A stretch of DNA of 64,000 nucleotides, taken from Diplonema japonicum (Eukaryota > Euglenozoa > Diplonemea > Diplonemida > Diplonemidae). The stretch lies in NCBI GenBank assembly GCA_964019335.1, contig OZ025661.1, forward strand, positions 248,001-312,000, in the 5' to 3' direction. Positions 10,877 through 21,340 of this stretch are shown here, piece by piece. Numbering within the stretch: the stretch's first letter is position 1; each line of letters opens with the position of its first letter. Position numbers and translations under genes: made by a program. The notes under the pieces are model-generated. The model did no database searches. It was given only the letters and a program-made list of their open reading frames with translations, and was not told where the DNA came from.

Positions 10877-10981
10877 TTTTCTTTTTTCTTTTTTTTGTAT
10901 GTTGTTTTTGTTGTCGCAATACCCGCGCGACCCTTCCTCCCTCTGGAAATGATTTTTTTTTTTTTTTTTTTTTTTTAGATT

Positions 10982-11038
<57 letters not shown>

Positions 11039-11077
11039 AGTTTGGCGCTTCATTTGTATGCGCGCACGAGCGGCTCG

Positions 11078-11110
<33 letters not shown>

Positions 11111-11559
11111 AGATCGATGTTAACATGCAAAACACCGTGTGAGAAGCCGGGGGGGATATGTCGGTACTGGGGTTTGCCAGCATTCAGAAAGAAGAAAAGA
11201 AGAAAAAAAGAAAAAAAAGAATATAAACTATTCTGTTAACTGAATCGTCCAATACTTCCTATAAATATATACATGAGTTAAAGGCCGGTGTTGGCGGCAC
11301 CCTAAAAAGAATATGGCGAGATATTCGTATTGCGCAACAATGGGGAAATAAAAGGAATTGCAAAAATCACAAAAATAGGCCCAATGTGACCCTTCTTTTT
11401 TTCCACTCTTATTTCTTTTCTTTTTTTTTTTTTTTGCACTAATCAGTTTTTTTTTTTTCTCTCTGTCTTTCTTGCGCAATCGTCCGAAAAGGAAACGGGG
11501 AAAGGGGGAAATGATTCTTGACAAAATAACTCTTTTTTTTTTTCTTCTTCTTTTGTTTC
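10877..11559. other. intergenic with extreme homopolymers
   Basis: No gene seen. It holds a T run (about 10950-10975) facing a 51-nt A run (10986-11036), and a second A run of about 31 nt (11078-11108). A dispersed intergenic motif (GGCCGGTGTTGGCGGCACCC) sits at about 11283. Confidence 0.6.
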
Positions 11560-12819
11560 TTAAACAGCAGCGACGCCGTTTGACAACAAAGGCCGCTCAG
11601 CCTCATCCTCTTCCCCACCCTCATCGGTTTTAACCCAAATAGCGCATAGATAAAGCAACAACGCACCCAACACAAGTGTCCCGTAAAACCTGTACAAGAA
11701 CACCTCCCCAAGATACTCGATAATATACCCTCCAGACAGGGTACCGAGAAAGGTCCCGGCTCCGGAACGAACGGCAGTGAGAAGCCCCTGCGCAGAGGCC
11801 TCCTTCCCCTTGGGAGCATGCATGGTGATGTACTCTTGAGAAGCTAGTGTCATGGCAGCGATGGTAATACCATGAAGGGGCTCCACAAGCAACACATAAG
11901 ACCCCTCAGGGACCAGCGTGTAAAGGTACACACGGCTTACATAACACAACGTAGCAACTGTGATGCATGTTGTGACACCGTACTTCCCCACAAGGTCGAA
12001 CTTGAAGAGAGGGACTTCAAAGATGATAGTTACGACAACAGATATACCGCAGACAAGGCTGGATGCCCGTAGCTCGTTGGTGAAGAAAAGAAAGAGAAGG
12101 TTCTCTACCAGCGACATCCCCGCCGCGGAGACCATCATCAGCATGAAGAACGTCATGTTTTCAAGAGACTTAAACGGGATCGACAGAACCTCAAGGTCGC
12201 ACCGCGATGCAAGATGAGTCTTCTCCTCCTTAGAAGTGTGTTTCTCCCGGCTCCACTTTTTCAACAACACGAGCGCGACAACAGATGACACACAATGCCC
12301 GACATACATAATCCAAGTCCCGTACCGGTCTAAGAGAATTCCTTGAATCATGTGAACGATGAGCCAGGAGTATGCTCCATACACCCTTTCTCGTCCAAAT
12401 CTCACAGAACGTTCTTTTTTGTCGTTTGAGGTGTTTTCGATGTCCTGTGCTACAATAGCGTTGAGGAGGGGGTACCATGCCGTGAAGGAGCATGAGGCGA
12501 GGATGCGTAGTGTGAAGAGGTACGGGAAGACGAGGTCGCCTGTGACGTATCCTAAGTCAACGAGGCACTGTGCGAGGAATGTTACCTCGCTGAGAATGAT
12601 GGCGAGTTCTAAGAGGTATTCCTTCGAGTCTTTTCTCGCCATGCTGTCGGCCTTGTTCGTCCACACCACGGCCGCCACTATGCAGACGAGCGCGCCCACG
12701 CTCAGAACCGTCCCGATTTGTGAGTCGGTTAAACCGTGTTCCTCGAAGAACACGCTCATGAACCTCCCTTGAAAACCCCCGATCATGAAATTCGCGAAAA
12801 ACAATGATCGGCCTCTCAT
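11560..12819 (-). CDS. major facilitator superfamily transporter, MFS_1-like (LacY/MFSD6-type)
   Basis: I choose the ATG at 12819 (MRGRSLFFANFMIGGFQGRF). The 18 upstream in-frame residues are a Lys/Gly run translated from an A/G-rich leader. The 419-residue product has about twelve hydrophobic segments. The first contains GGFQGRF and is followed by a HGLTDSQIGTVLSVG loop typical of the LacY-like MFS branch (x-Q-I-G-x-x-L after TM1). The central loop is basic (KKWSREKHTSKEEKTH). A cytosolic acidic tail ends in ERPLLSNGVAAV. It is probably a plasma-membrane or vesicular solute transporter; the substrate cannot be told from sequence. No intron is needed. Confidence 0.78.
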   Translation of the reverse strand: MRGRSLFFANFMIGGFQGRFMSVFFEEHGLTDSQIGTVLSVGALVCIVAAVVWTNKADSMARKDSKEYLLELAIILSEVTFLAQCLVDLGYVTGDLVFPYLFTLRILASCSFTAWYPLLNAIVAQDIENTSNDKKERSVRFGRERVYGAYSWLIVHMIQGILLDRYGTWIMYVGHCVSSVVALVLLKKWSREKHTSKEEKTHLASRCDLEVLSIPFKSLENMTFFMLMMVSAAGMSLVENLLFLFFTNELRASSLVCGISVVVTIIFEVPLFKFDLVGKYGVTTCITVATLCYVSRVYLYTLVPEGSYVLLVEPLHGITIAAMTLASQEYITMHAPKGKEASAQGLLTAVRSGAGTFLGTLSGGYIIEYLGEVFLYRFYGTLVLGALLLYLCAIWVKTDEGGEEDEAERPLLSNGVAAV

Positions 12820-13314
12820 TTTTTTTCCCCCCTCTCCCTCTCCGCCCTTTTTTTTTTTTTTTTGCTTGAACAAGAAAAAAGAGAAAAAAAAATATATTGA
12901 TCATGAATTGTTATCGCTGAAAAAAAAAAAAAAAAAAAAAAAAGGAGTGTAGTGGTATTAAGCAGATGTTGGGCTTATCCTTCTACAGGTTAATCCCGGC
13001 TGTGCACAAAACGACAACTTTTTTTTTCTTTTTTTCTTTTTTTTTTTTTTTTTTGCATTTTCAGTTCACTTGTCTGGAGAAAATAAAAATAAAAACAAAA
13101 CAAAAAAAGGAGAGGAGAGCTTTTTTTTTTCCCTTTTTTTTTTCTTCCGGAAATGATTTCCACTTAGAACTCATGGAAATGAGCAATAAAAAAAAAGAAA
13201 AAAAAGAAGGGGAGGAGCCGAGAGGCTCTTATCCCAACTGCTCTATTAATTCCGACGAATTGTAACAAAAGGGGGGAAATGAAATGTACCAAAAAGGGTG
13301 CCCCTCCCCCGATA
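12820..13314. other. intergenic, homopolymer-rich
   Basis: No gene seen. The A-rich leader of the MFS gene (CCCCTCTCCCTCTCC and T/A runs on the plus strand) is followed by an A run near 12921-12942 and T runs at 13019-13054. The tract contains no conserved reading frame. Confidence 0.5.
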
Positions 13315-15180
13315 TCACAACGAATTCTGTGCACACACTTTGTTCGGCGGGTCACCTCCATCAAGAGTTGATGCCTTGCTTTCTGTTAAAGAATTTCGTC
13401 CCGAACTGGGCCCTATTTGGTCAGTGCAGATAGTACCAGATCGTAATTTTCGTGACTCGAAGCAGTTGGAGTAGTCAGCGTGTGTTTTAATGTCCATCAT
13501 CCTCGTCTCGATCTGGTCCTTAATGATCATTGCCAGCTTTGGCGAGGAGTCCACCACGGTAAGAAACGGTCCTTTGTCTAAGGTGAATACTTCACAAGCT
13601 GTAATGGTGCGCACGGTGGCGTTTCGTTCTGATTCCCTAATAAGCGCCACTTCACCGAACCACGAGTCTTCCTTAAGGGTTGCAATCCATTGATCACCGT
13701 CCAATGAAGGGATTGTAACTTCAACACAGCCCCTGTGAATGAAGAACATCTCGTTGCCTAGTTCGCCCTTTGATACCAGTTCCGTTCTCGGAGGTACGAT
13801 GGTTGTCTTGAGGGATTGGATAAGCCCGTGGATAGCGTCTGGCTCAACACCGTTGAAAAGCGGGACCGACTTCACCATCTTAGCCTTGATGCAGTATTTG
13901 ATCCGATCCTGCATAAACGGGGGCAGTTCTTGAAGAACGCTGTTGTGATCCTTCATCCAGGACTCTAAAATAGACGGTAGGATCGTGAAGCATTGCTTCT
14001 GCAACACCCATGGTATGTCGTTTGTGTCCAACAGCCTTGTTAACTGTTTTTTCTTTTCCTCTATCGACGCCTCGTAAGGATCCGTTCCTATGAAAAAAGC
14101 CGTGCTGACAGCACCGACATACACCAGAAATCCAACCCCCAGAAGCTGGACGATAATGGAAAACCAGATAGTGTGAACGGAGTTTGGGGTTATGTCACCA
14201 TACCCAACGCTTGTAAAGGTTGTTACAATGAAATATACGGAAAATGTAACCTGTTCGATGTCGGTGACGTTGGATGCAACATTACCGTTGATCTCGTCAG
14301 ATGACGCAAGAGCAAGCCACAACGCTGACAGAATTGTGAGTCCGGCTATGTTGTAATAGGAGAATAGTATAATTGTGACGATCTTGGGTTGTTCTTTCAA
14401 GGGGGAGGATTTCGGGAACATGAACGGGACGCGAACGGAACGAATCAACTTCGCTACCCTCGCGACCCGGTACGCTGTCATGCTAAACGCGATGCAGATT
14501 AAATCAACAGGGATCCATGTTATCAAATCGAACGCGAACCACGTCTTCAAATATCTGAACTGCACTTCTGTTACGTCGTTATCGATAAGCTCCCAATTCT
14601 TCACGTACGCCGTTTTGAAATTCAAACACATTTCGACGAAGAACGGTACCGCCTCTGCAAGAGACCACCCAATGTAAAAAGCTCGATTTGGGTCTATAGA
14701 GGGAGACCACCATCCTTTCTGCGCTGATGACCATGACACATCGATCAGGTCGAACATCATAATCAATATCAGAACGGTGTGGAGGAGCATTCGAGGGGTT
14801 GTGTCTGGTAAGATGATATGCGAATCACCATCTGCTTCAAACTTCAACAAAGATGTGGTGGATGGCCGTTGTCCCTCAGCGGAACCCAGTTGTACAGGGG
14901 GGATGTATTGTATGCTGTCTTCTTTTTTTCTTACTAAAGGGTTTTTGTCAAGCAATGACCACAATTCTTCGCTGGAGTTCATCTCCTCCTCTTCTTCCGA
15001 AACGAAGCTCCGTCCCCGAAACGTTCGAATCGGCAAGCACGGGCTCTTCAAGCTTCCATTCTTCCTTCGTGTCAGCAACCCCAAGTTCCTTTGCATCTCT
15101 TGCTGTGTTTCCATCAACGTCCCCAGCACCTTCTCGACTTGGCTCAGGCTGTGTTCGAGCTTTTTTTCTTCCTCCGACAT
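13315..15180 (-). CDS. voltage-gated-type K+ channel with cyclic-nucleotide-binding domain
   Basis: 621 residues, intronless. The N-terminus is a short coiled coil (residues 5-37) and an acidic linker. Six membrane segments follow at about 128-360. S4 is near 236-252 (YRVARVAKLIRSVRVPF, Arg/Lys every third residue), and the pore helix plus K+ selectivity filter TSVGYGD is at 323-329. A C-linker leads to a cNMP-binding beta-roll near 445-560 (LVSKGELGNEMFFIHRG, then WFGEVALIRESERNATVRT, the phosphate-binding-cassette region). The order is that of HCN/EAG/CNG channels. Because the filter is GYGD, K+ selectivity is likely. Whether it binds cAMP or cGMP is not certain: the cassette has the Glu and Arg expected for binding. 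It lies next to a second CNBD channel (16090-18156). Confidence 0.88.
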   Translation of the reverse strand: MSEEEKKLEHSLSQVEKVLGTLMETQQEMQRNLGLLTRRKNGSLKSPCLPIRTFRGRSFVSEEEEEMNSSEELWSLLDKNPLVRKKEDSIQYIPPVQLGSAEGQRPSTTSLLKFEADGDSHIILPDTTPRMLLHTVLILIMMFDLIDVSWSSAQKGWWSPSIDPNRAFYIGWSLAEAVPFFVEMCLNFKTAYVKNWELIDNDVTEVQFRYLKTWFAFDLITWIPVDLICIAFSMTAYRVARVAKLIRSVRVPFMFPKSSPLKEQPKIVTIILFSYYNIAGLTILSALWLALASSDEINGNVASNVTDIEQVTFSVYFIVTTFTSVGYGDITPNSVHTIWFSIIVQLLGVGFLVYVGAVSTAFFIGTDPYEASIEEKKKQLTRLLDTNDIPWVLQKQCFTILPSILESWMKDHNSVLQELPPFMQDRIKYCIKAKMVKSVPLFNGVEPDAIHGLIQSLKTTIVPPRTELVSKGELGNEMFFIHRGCVEVTIPSLDGDQWIATLKEDSWFGEVALIRESERNATVRTITACEVFTLDKGPFLTVVDSSPKLAMIIKDQIETRMMDIKTHADYSNCFESRKLRSGTICTDQIGPSSGRNSLTESKASTLDGGDPPNKVCAQNSL

Positions 15181-16089
15181 TTTTTTCTTCTTCTTTTATC
15201 TAAAAAAAAAAAAGAGTTTTTTAATATGTTATGTTATTTGCATAGGGGGTAAAAAAAAAGGGGGGGGAAGAGAAACGTCGCAATAGAGAGCGGAGGCCTT
15301 ATAGAAGAAGTGTAAATAATACTTTATTTTGCCCCGTTGAGGTGAGGTGTGTGTGGGATGGGGGGGGACTTTAAAATAATATGGACTTTGTGTTGATTTT
15401 TTTTTTCTCCTTGCTCAAGTAGGTAAAAAAACCTGCGGAAGTAAATCCTTACTCGGCAAAGAGCACGTGGTATTAACCATTTTTTTCAAAACCATATGGG
15501 TAGGGGGGAGAAAAACTAAGACAATGAACTAAAGTAATCGACAAGACGAAAGAAGAATGACACACACAAAAAAAAGTGATGTTTAAGACCACCTTTTAAA
15601 TAAATAAAAAAAGTAAAAGGTGATTCTACCCCCCGGCAATTTTCGAAGATAAAAGGTTAAAAACCGTGAGGTCGGGCACTCGGCTTTTTTTTACGTTAGC
15701 ATTATTAGACCCCCACTTAGTTTTCCCCTTGCCTTCCTCCTGTTGCCTATTGTGTTGCTAATCATGGCGTCAGTGAGAGGGCAAAAGGTGCACAGTTCCT
15801 TCACACTGACTCGCCTATGGAGGCATCGTTGCACACACTTAGACAGGCTCTGAAGACCTCCGTCCTGCTGCCCTCTCCAAAAATAGAAATAAACATAAAC
15901 AAGTAACATTACTGCACATTCTTTCTTTTTATTTTTCTTTCTCCTATTCTTTCCCCCATTTCGGGTTCTTTTTTTTTGTTCCCCCTCCCCCTCACAAAAA
16001 AAAAACTGGCTGATTTCATAAGTTATCACATCCAGATAAATTCTTTTTTCAGTGCGAATGGGGGGGGGAATCTTTACTTGAAGAAAACA
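15181..16089. other. intergenic between two channel genes
   Basis: No gene seen. On the minus strand a T run ending in TAG (about 15197-15212) lies about 20 nt before the ATG at 15180. It looks like a classical polypyrimidine/AG acceptor, possibly for trans-splicing. The remainder is A/T- and G-run-rich. A ~180-nt stretch of mixed composition (15715-15900) gave no convincing protein or RNA. Confidence 0.5.
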
Positions 16090-18156
16090 TCAAGGCAGCT
16101 CGGGCACCACCCGCCCGCGTTCTATCGCTTCTTCGATGGTTGCGAGAGCGGTCCTCAAGGCCGCGGCGGTGTGCTCAAGGTCGTGACAGGACTGCCGTCT
16201 GTGCGTGGCCCCGACAGCCGCACTCGCGACAGATACCCTCTTCCTGGGAGATATCACAGGGTACGACCCAAAAGACACAGAAGACCCTCTACGCACCGAC
16301 TCAGAAAACTGCCTGTCAAGACTCGCTGGAGTAGCAAGCTGCGACACCGGAGAGAGCGGGTTCAGCACCGTGACACCCTCGTCTCGCATAACGAAGTAAG
16401 ATTTGCTCTGCTGATCCATAGACTTCTTCAAGCGTGGATACCTGGGAAGCAGTTGCCCGAAGTCCTTCTTCTCCAGCCTTAACAGGTCCATGTACGTGAT
16501 CGCCACCACGGAGGCTATCCTCGGCACACCGTGAAGCAGCGAACACTCCCCGAAAAACTTTCCCTTCCCAAGCGTTGTGGTGTACGCACCTTCCCCGTTC
16601 ACAACGTCAGCATAACCATGTAAAATGATGAACATGGAGTCACCTACCTCACCATACGAGACAAGGTATTCATCAGGCTTGGCTGTAAGTGACTTAAGAC
16701 ACCTTGAGACGCCAACGTGGCATTCGGGGTGGTCCCTGAAGATTGAAACTTTTGAGACAAGTTTTACTTTGATGTGGAGCTCCAGCGAGTCGTGGAGGGT
16801 GTCGGGAAGGGAGGTGATCGCCTCCCAGCTTTTGTTGTGTCCCAGGAGATGGCTTTGAAACGCGAGGATTTCCTGTTGGAGCAGCGTGGGCACCTCGTAC
16901 CGTTTGAGAACAGCTAGTACACTTCGCATCTTTTCATTTCTTTCCGCATCAACGTCGCTGTTTCTCTGCATGGTGATGATCTTTGCCAACACCACACCAT
17001 TCCCCACCACACCGATGATGAACACAAACGACGCAAATATTTTTTCAGAATCCGTTTCGATGGGGACATCACCATACCCAACGGACGTGACTGTATACAA
17101 AACCCAGTACACAGCGGTGGGGTAGGTTAGGGTGACACCACACGTCTCTTTCTTCAGTAAAACAAACACCTCGGTGATCCCATGGATGAACACCACAAGC
17201 CAAAACACGATGAACAAACAAGGCTTGACCCCGTAATGAAAACTAATATAAGTTGAATCAAGCCTCACCCTTCCAGAGGGCTTGAAGTAGAACGGAACCC
17301 TCACCACACGTAACAACCTAAAATGCCGCAGCACCCTGTACGGTGCGATAGGACCCCCCGAAAGGTAGAACGCAATTATATCGAACGGAAGGGATGAGAG
17401 AAAATCAATTGTGAATGTTGTCTTGAGGTATTTCAAAGTGATCTCCTTCAAACCAGTTACAGGTGAGTCACCCGACGTGTCAGCAGTAGCAAACGACAGA
17501 AGCATGTCGATGGTGAGTACCAGCGAGAAGATAGATTCTACAACAACTTGTGATGCATGTCCCGCGTCATGTAAACCGGTCGCATCTTCGTGGAGCACAA
17601 CAACCCAGTAGTACATAGCGATGAAAATCAATGCTACATAAAGAGCTGACCGAGGGTGGGAATCGGTAGAGAGCAGCCCGTTTACAGATTGTTTCAACGT
17701 CTTGTCGATGCGGGAGTGCACGTCGTTCATTTTGAGCTCCTCGGGGCTTTCTATAAGCATTTTTACCATCTGCGACTCTTTCCACAGCTGCATCAGGTGA
17801 ACGAATTGTGTGAAGTCTATGTGGCCCTTTCCCCCGTCCACCTGGTCCATTAACTCTTTCAGTTTGCAGGAATCGATGCATATCCCTAAGTGGCGGACGA
17901 TGCCCTGCAGTTCCTTCACGTCGATCTCTTCGTTCTTGTCTTCATCGAATTTTGTGAATAGGTTGGCACACACGGCAAGTTCTTCTCGTGTCATTTCCCC
18001 GCTGTCTTTCAACCCGGGGCTGAGCCTCTCCACCAGGTCAAGGTGGTATTGCTGCTGGAACAGGTTCCTCTTCAAGATACCGGTACGCGTGTGTCTTATT
18101 TTGCCTTCCTCATCGTGCGTGGGATGCATTGGGGTCGTTGGGTCCGAAGCTTTCAT
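16090..18156 (-). CDS. K+ channel with N-terminal EF-hand pair and C-terminal CNBD
   Basis: 688 residues, intronless, and paralogous in layout to the downstream channel at 13315-15180. The N-terminal cytosolic region carries an EF-hand (TKFDEDKNEEIDVKELQGI, loop about 70-81) and a second, degenerate one (DQVDGGKGHIDFTQF, about 104-118). Six membrane segments span about 170-395. S4 is YRVLRHFRLLRVVRVPF (273-289) and the filter is TSVGYGD (357-363). The C-terminal cNMP-binding domain is near 465-585 (YLVSYGEVGDSMFIILHGYADVV, FFGECSLLHGVPRIASV). The usual Arg of the phosphate-binding cassette is present, but surrounding positions differ. A Ser-rich tail (PLSPVSQLATPASL) may be phosphorylated. 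Ca2+ and cyclic nucleotides could both regulate the channel; that is inference from domains. Confidence 0.87.
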   Translation of the reverse strand: MKASDPTTPMHPTHDEEGKIRHTRTGILKRNLFQQQYHLDLVERLSPGLKDSGEMTREELAVCANLFTKFDEDKNEEIDVKELQGIVRHLGICIDSCKLKELMDQVDGGKGHIDFTQFVHLMQLWKESQMVKMLIESPEELKMNDVHSRIDKTLKQSVNGLLSTDSHPRSALYVALIFIAMYYWVVVLHEDATGLHDAGHASQVVVESIFSLVLTIDMLLSFATADTSGDSPVTGLKEITLKYLKTTFTIDFLSSLPFDIIAFYLSGGPIAPYRVLRHFRLLRVVRVPFYFKPSGRVRLDSTYISFHYGVKPCLFIVFWLVVFIHGITEVFVLLKKETCGVTLTYPTAVYWVLYTVTSVGYGDVPIETDSEKIFASFVFIIGVVGNGVVLAKIITMQRNSDVDAERNEKMRSVLAVLKRYEVPTLLQQEILAFQSHLLGHNKSWEAITSLPDTLHDSLELHIKVKLVSKVSIFRDHPECHVGVSRCLKSLTAKPDEYLVSYGEVGDSMFIILHGYADVVNGEGAYTTTLGKGKFFGECSLLHGVPRIASVVAITYMDLLRLEKKDFGQLLPRYPRLKKSMDQQSKSYFVMRDEGVTVLNPLSPVSQLATPASLDRQFSESVRRGSSVSFGSYPVISPRKRVSVASAAVGATHRRQSCHDLEHTAAALRTALATIEEAIERGRVVPELP

Positions 18157-18320
18157 GTCATAGAGCAGGAGGAGGGGGGGCGTAAACTGTCATATAAATG
18201 CCAAGGAGAACAGGATTTTGTATAAGAAGAAGAAAAAAAAAGGGGGGGAATGTATGATCCCCCCCCGCCCTAGCCCCAGCGTTTTTCAGTTCTCCCACTA
18301 TTTAATCTTAAACCTTTTCA

Positions 18321-19852
18321 TCATGACCCACCTAATTTCATTTTCTTTCCTGGTGGTGCCATAATATCAGTCGAATCCGTCACGGTACTACCGACGTAAG
18401 AAGCTCCACCGCTGGCCGTAGAGCTCTGTGGTGTGGTGTGTTGTGTTGTGTATTTTCTTTCCCTCCCTGCTTTTCTTTTTCACAAACCTTGAACCCAGAT
18501 GTGTCACCGAAGTATTTAGAAGAACTGAACTCCTGTTTTGGGGCAATGTCCGCTGCCCCGAGGTCCATCCCCTGGACGGGGGTGAATACAAGCGAAGAGG
18601 CAAGCCCTGACTGGAACTCCCCTACCTTGGGTTGAGTCGGTTTGGCTTGTTTTGCCCTAACCTTGGACTCCGCTGTGAAGTTGATTTTACTCTTTTTGAG
18701 GCTGTTGTAGTTACGGCCTTCTATGAGGTTGTCCTCTTCGATTTCACCGAAGGACATCCTGTTCATGTGTTTGGAAACGGTGGTTTGTTTCCATTTTGCA
18801 CGCATTCTTTGGTATTTTGCGCCTGCTCGCTTGCGCTTGGCGTTGTCGCGGGGTGCGGGGAGCGCCTTGTCGATCTTGGCGGGCGGGCGTTCCTTCCACT
18901 TTTTGATGGTTTCGAAAACCTGTTCTCTCAGCTGCTTCCCGTACGAACCATCCGAGATAGAGCGGTCCGCGTCTGCTCGGATGGACAATGTGGCTTTGTT
19001 CGCAACCAGCCCGACAGCTTTACGCTTATATTCATGAGTCTGTGCCGACACGATATCGGTGTTCAGAAGATACCCAGCATGGTAAAGCTGTGTTGTGGCT
19101 GCCATTCCTCCAAGCGTTTTCTTTGTTTTCCCGAGAGTTTTGATGACGTTTGATTGAAGCTTCGAGAGGGCAAGAATGCCCCCCGCAGCACCGGTGAGCA
19201 ACGCTGCGATGCTTGTTCCAACAAAGGCTGACAGGTTGGGTGCGAGCTTCTTCATTCTTGACTGGACGAATTCCAAGATAAGCTGTTTTGCCTCTTCCAG
19301 ACCAAGGATCTCGTCACAAGCGTTTAGAACGGTTTCAAGCTCGTGTTCCGTTAGCTTTCTTCCCTTTGAAGACGACGCCATTGTTTGCACCACCAGAATG
19401 TCTTTTTTGTCGAGGATATCTGAGAGCGATGCGGTGATCGTCGTGGTGTCCATTACGTTGCCGATGCACTTTACCGTTTTGCAGTACTGAATGGGATCTA
19501 AGGAGTATGATTCAAGTTCTGGGAATTTCACGGCGAAGTGGTCTTTTACGAATTTATGTACCTTGTTGATGTCTCTTGTGATCTCTGTTACTATTCTGTT
19601 GCTCTCAAGCATCAGCGCGTACTCTTTGCTGTCGACCGTCATCACTCCTGCGTCGTCCTTGCTGTCGTTGGCCTCTTCGATCTCTGTTATGTGATTCAGC
19701 ATTTTGTCGCTTCGCAGCACCTTTGCGACTTCCTGTACGTCTGTGTACTTCATCATGTCCTCAGCCTCGAGGACCTCCTCTTCATCTTCCGATATGATGT
19801 CGTCTCCAAGATCCTCGAGAAGATCTTCCAAATCATTTTCGTCGTCAGACAT
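18321..19852 (-). CDS. PRP31: U4/U6 small nuclear ribonucleoprotein Prp31, two exons
   Basis: Exons 18488-19852 and 18321-18425; intron 18426-18487 (62 nt, GTTTGT...CCACAG). The 489-residue product has an acidic N-terminus, the NOSIC region and a full Nop domain (ILEFVQSRMKKLAPNLSAFV, GAAGGILALSKLQSNVIKTLG) that binds the 15.5K protein with U4 snRNA. The Prp31 C-terminal signature SSLVFTPVQGMDL follows. Without splicing the frame drifts into a Gln/His-rich tail. With it the protein ends SSTASGG...APPGKKMKLGGS, after a SSSKYFGDTSGFK segment resembling plant Prp31 (STYFSESGTF). Function known for the family: tri-snRNP assembly in the nucleus. An alternative acceptor (AAAAGCAG) would stay in the unspliced frame and is less convincing. 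Confidence 0.88.
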
Positions 19853-20329
19853 TTTTTATATAGTATTTTTCTATTTGGGGGGGGGTGTTTTTTTTTTTGC
19901 GATTTAGGAAAAAAAAAGAGGGAGAAAAATAAAAAAGAAAGAGGGAGTAACAGAGAGGGAGGAACAGTATATATATAGGGTGTTCGAAGTTGTAATTCAG
20001 TTTGTTTCACATAGTTTTTTTTTTTTTTTTTTTTCTTTTCTCGTTGAGGAAAAGGAAGATAGGGGAAAAAAAAAGAGGAAAAAAAAAAAAATTGAAATAT
20101 TCGGCGTACAAATTTCAATGTGCAGGGTGCTCACTGTTGTAGTAGAATGAATTTCTTTTTTTTCTTCTTTTTTTTTTTAAAAAAAGAGGAACTGGCCGTT
20201 GTTTGTACGTGCCGGGTTTTTATTTTCTTTTTTGGATTTCGTTTATTATTATCATCGTTGTATTTCCTTTTTATTTTTTATTTTATTTTCCAGCAGCAGC
20301 TGCTGTCTGTATTGTGTTCCAGAAATCAT
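19853..20329. other. intergenic, homopolymer-rich
   Basis: No gene seen. The Prp31 leader on the minus strand reads ...AATAG, an A run and the ATG. Farther right are A, T and TA runs. The 3' flank of the GPI-protein gene is AT-rich and contains CCGTTGTTTGTAC, a word repeated near 38159. Confidence 0.5.
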
Positions 20330-21340
20330 CTAAAACAAAACAACGGCTGCAAGGAAGGTAACGAGAAGAAGGGCGGAAGTGACGGGGTTGGCCGCGGGTG
20401 CAGCGTTCACGGTCTTCTTGTACTGCTTGTTGAACTCCTCCCAGGTGAGGTAGCCGTCGACACTCTTGTTGGCGTTCAGCTGCACGTACTGGCAGTGGAT
20501 GTCGAGGGTGAGGGGTGCAACGAGGTCCGCCTGCAGTGAGAGGGTGGCACCTTTCAGGGTACCTGTGGCGCACGACCCAACGTTCCTCACAAGCCTCGAG
20601 GCGGGGGTCTTGTTGTCCTGAACAATGCACTTCGCGTCGCTGAAGTCGCTCTCCACGAGGGAAGCCACCCAACCGGTTGCCACCTTGTTGCACGCCGCCT
20701 GCGAGCTCACGCGGCTGGGGCTCGTGACCACCTTGCACTTCGCGTCGTACGACTGGCAGCACCCATCGCACTCTGGCTCCGCCCCGCATGCCTTCTGGCT
20801 CAGGGACTCTGTCGTGCTCGCCTTCTCCGTCCCCGAGCACTTGTTCCCCGTCCAGCTGCGGGTCTTCACCCCGCCCTTCTTCATCGCAAGCAGGTAGTTC
20901 GTCACAATGCATTGTTCTGCCACCGTCAGCGACGACGGGTTGAACTTCGCTGACCCGAGGGCCGTCACCACACACGTGTCCGCTTTCAGCGTCTTGACCT
21001 CCGCCGTCCCCTCGCACGTCTTCGAGGCCTTCCAGTACGACAGCTGCAGGGCCTCCGCCCCCTTCGCGGGGCACGCCGTGTCGTCGATCTTCAGCATCAC
21101 AGAGTACGCCACAGTGCTGTCCGTCAGGCACGCGTCGATCGTGTGCCCGCTCAGCTCTGCCCCCGCCGTCGCGAACGGCTTCACCGCGACCGTGTCCTGA
21201 GCGGCGTAGCTCCACAGCGCCGCCTTCGGGTCCGCAACCCCGGTGCAGTCCGCGCTGGTGTAGAACACGGGGTTCGTGAAAGGGCTCCCAGCAGCAGCAG
21301 CAAAGGACACACCCATCGCAAGGATAAGGGTTGACTGCAT
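20330..21340 (-). CDS. secreted, probably GPI-anchored Cys-rich protein with EF-hand (copy A)
   Basis: 336 residues, intronless. It has an N-terminal signal peptide (MQSTLILAMGVSFAAAAG), about 20 cysteines through the body, and a C-terminal hydrophobic tail after small residues (NAAPAANPVTSALLLVTFL), as for GPI-anchor addition. Near the C-terminus NKSVDGYLTWEEF fits an EF-hand loop (N1, S3, D5, G6, L8, E12). No known enzyme domain is recognisable. A second copy at 23941-24951 is identical from residue ~13 to ~326. The pair encloses a GH7 cellulase on the same strand, which suggests, without proof, a role at the cell surface during polysaccharide feeding. Confidence 0.78.
   Translation of the reverse strand: MQSTLILAMGVSFAAAAGSPFTNPVFYTSADCTGVADPKAALWSYAAQDTVAVKPFATAGAELSGHTIDACLTDSTVAYSVMLKIDDTACPAKGAEALQLSYWKASKTCEGTAEVKTLKADTCVVTALGSAKFNPSSLTVAEQCIVTNYLLAMKKGGVKTRSWTGNKCSGTEKASTTESLSQKACGAEPECDGCCQSYDAKCKVVTSPSRVSSQAACNKVATGWVASLVESDFSDAKCIVQDNKTPASRLVRNVGSCATGTLKGATLSLQADLVAPLTLDIHCQYVQLNANKSVDGYLTWEEFNKQYKKTVNAAPAANPVTSALLLVTFLAAVVLF
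20371..21303. repeat. near-identical duplicated block, copy A
   Basis: About 933 bp matching 23982-24914 in direct orientation, offset 3,611 bp. I found no difference by eye. Identity ends abruptly inside the signal-peptide codons at one end and inside the hydrophobic-tail codons at the other. Confidence 0.85.

Noticed and set aside
15715-15900. Possible short gene between the two channels
   Set aside because: Mixed-composition island, but neither strand gives a conserved or spliceable protein.
20283-21215. Alternative minus-strand frames over both GPI-protein copies
   Set aside because: Arg/Gly/Glu-rich out-of-frame readings. The main frame has a signal peptide, EF-hand and anchor signal.
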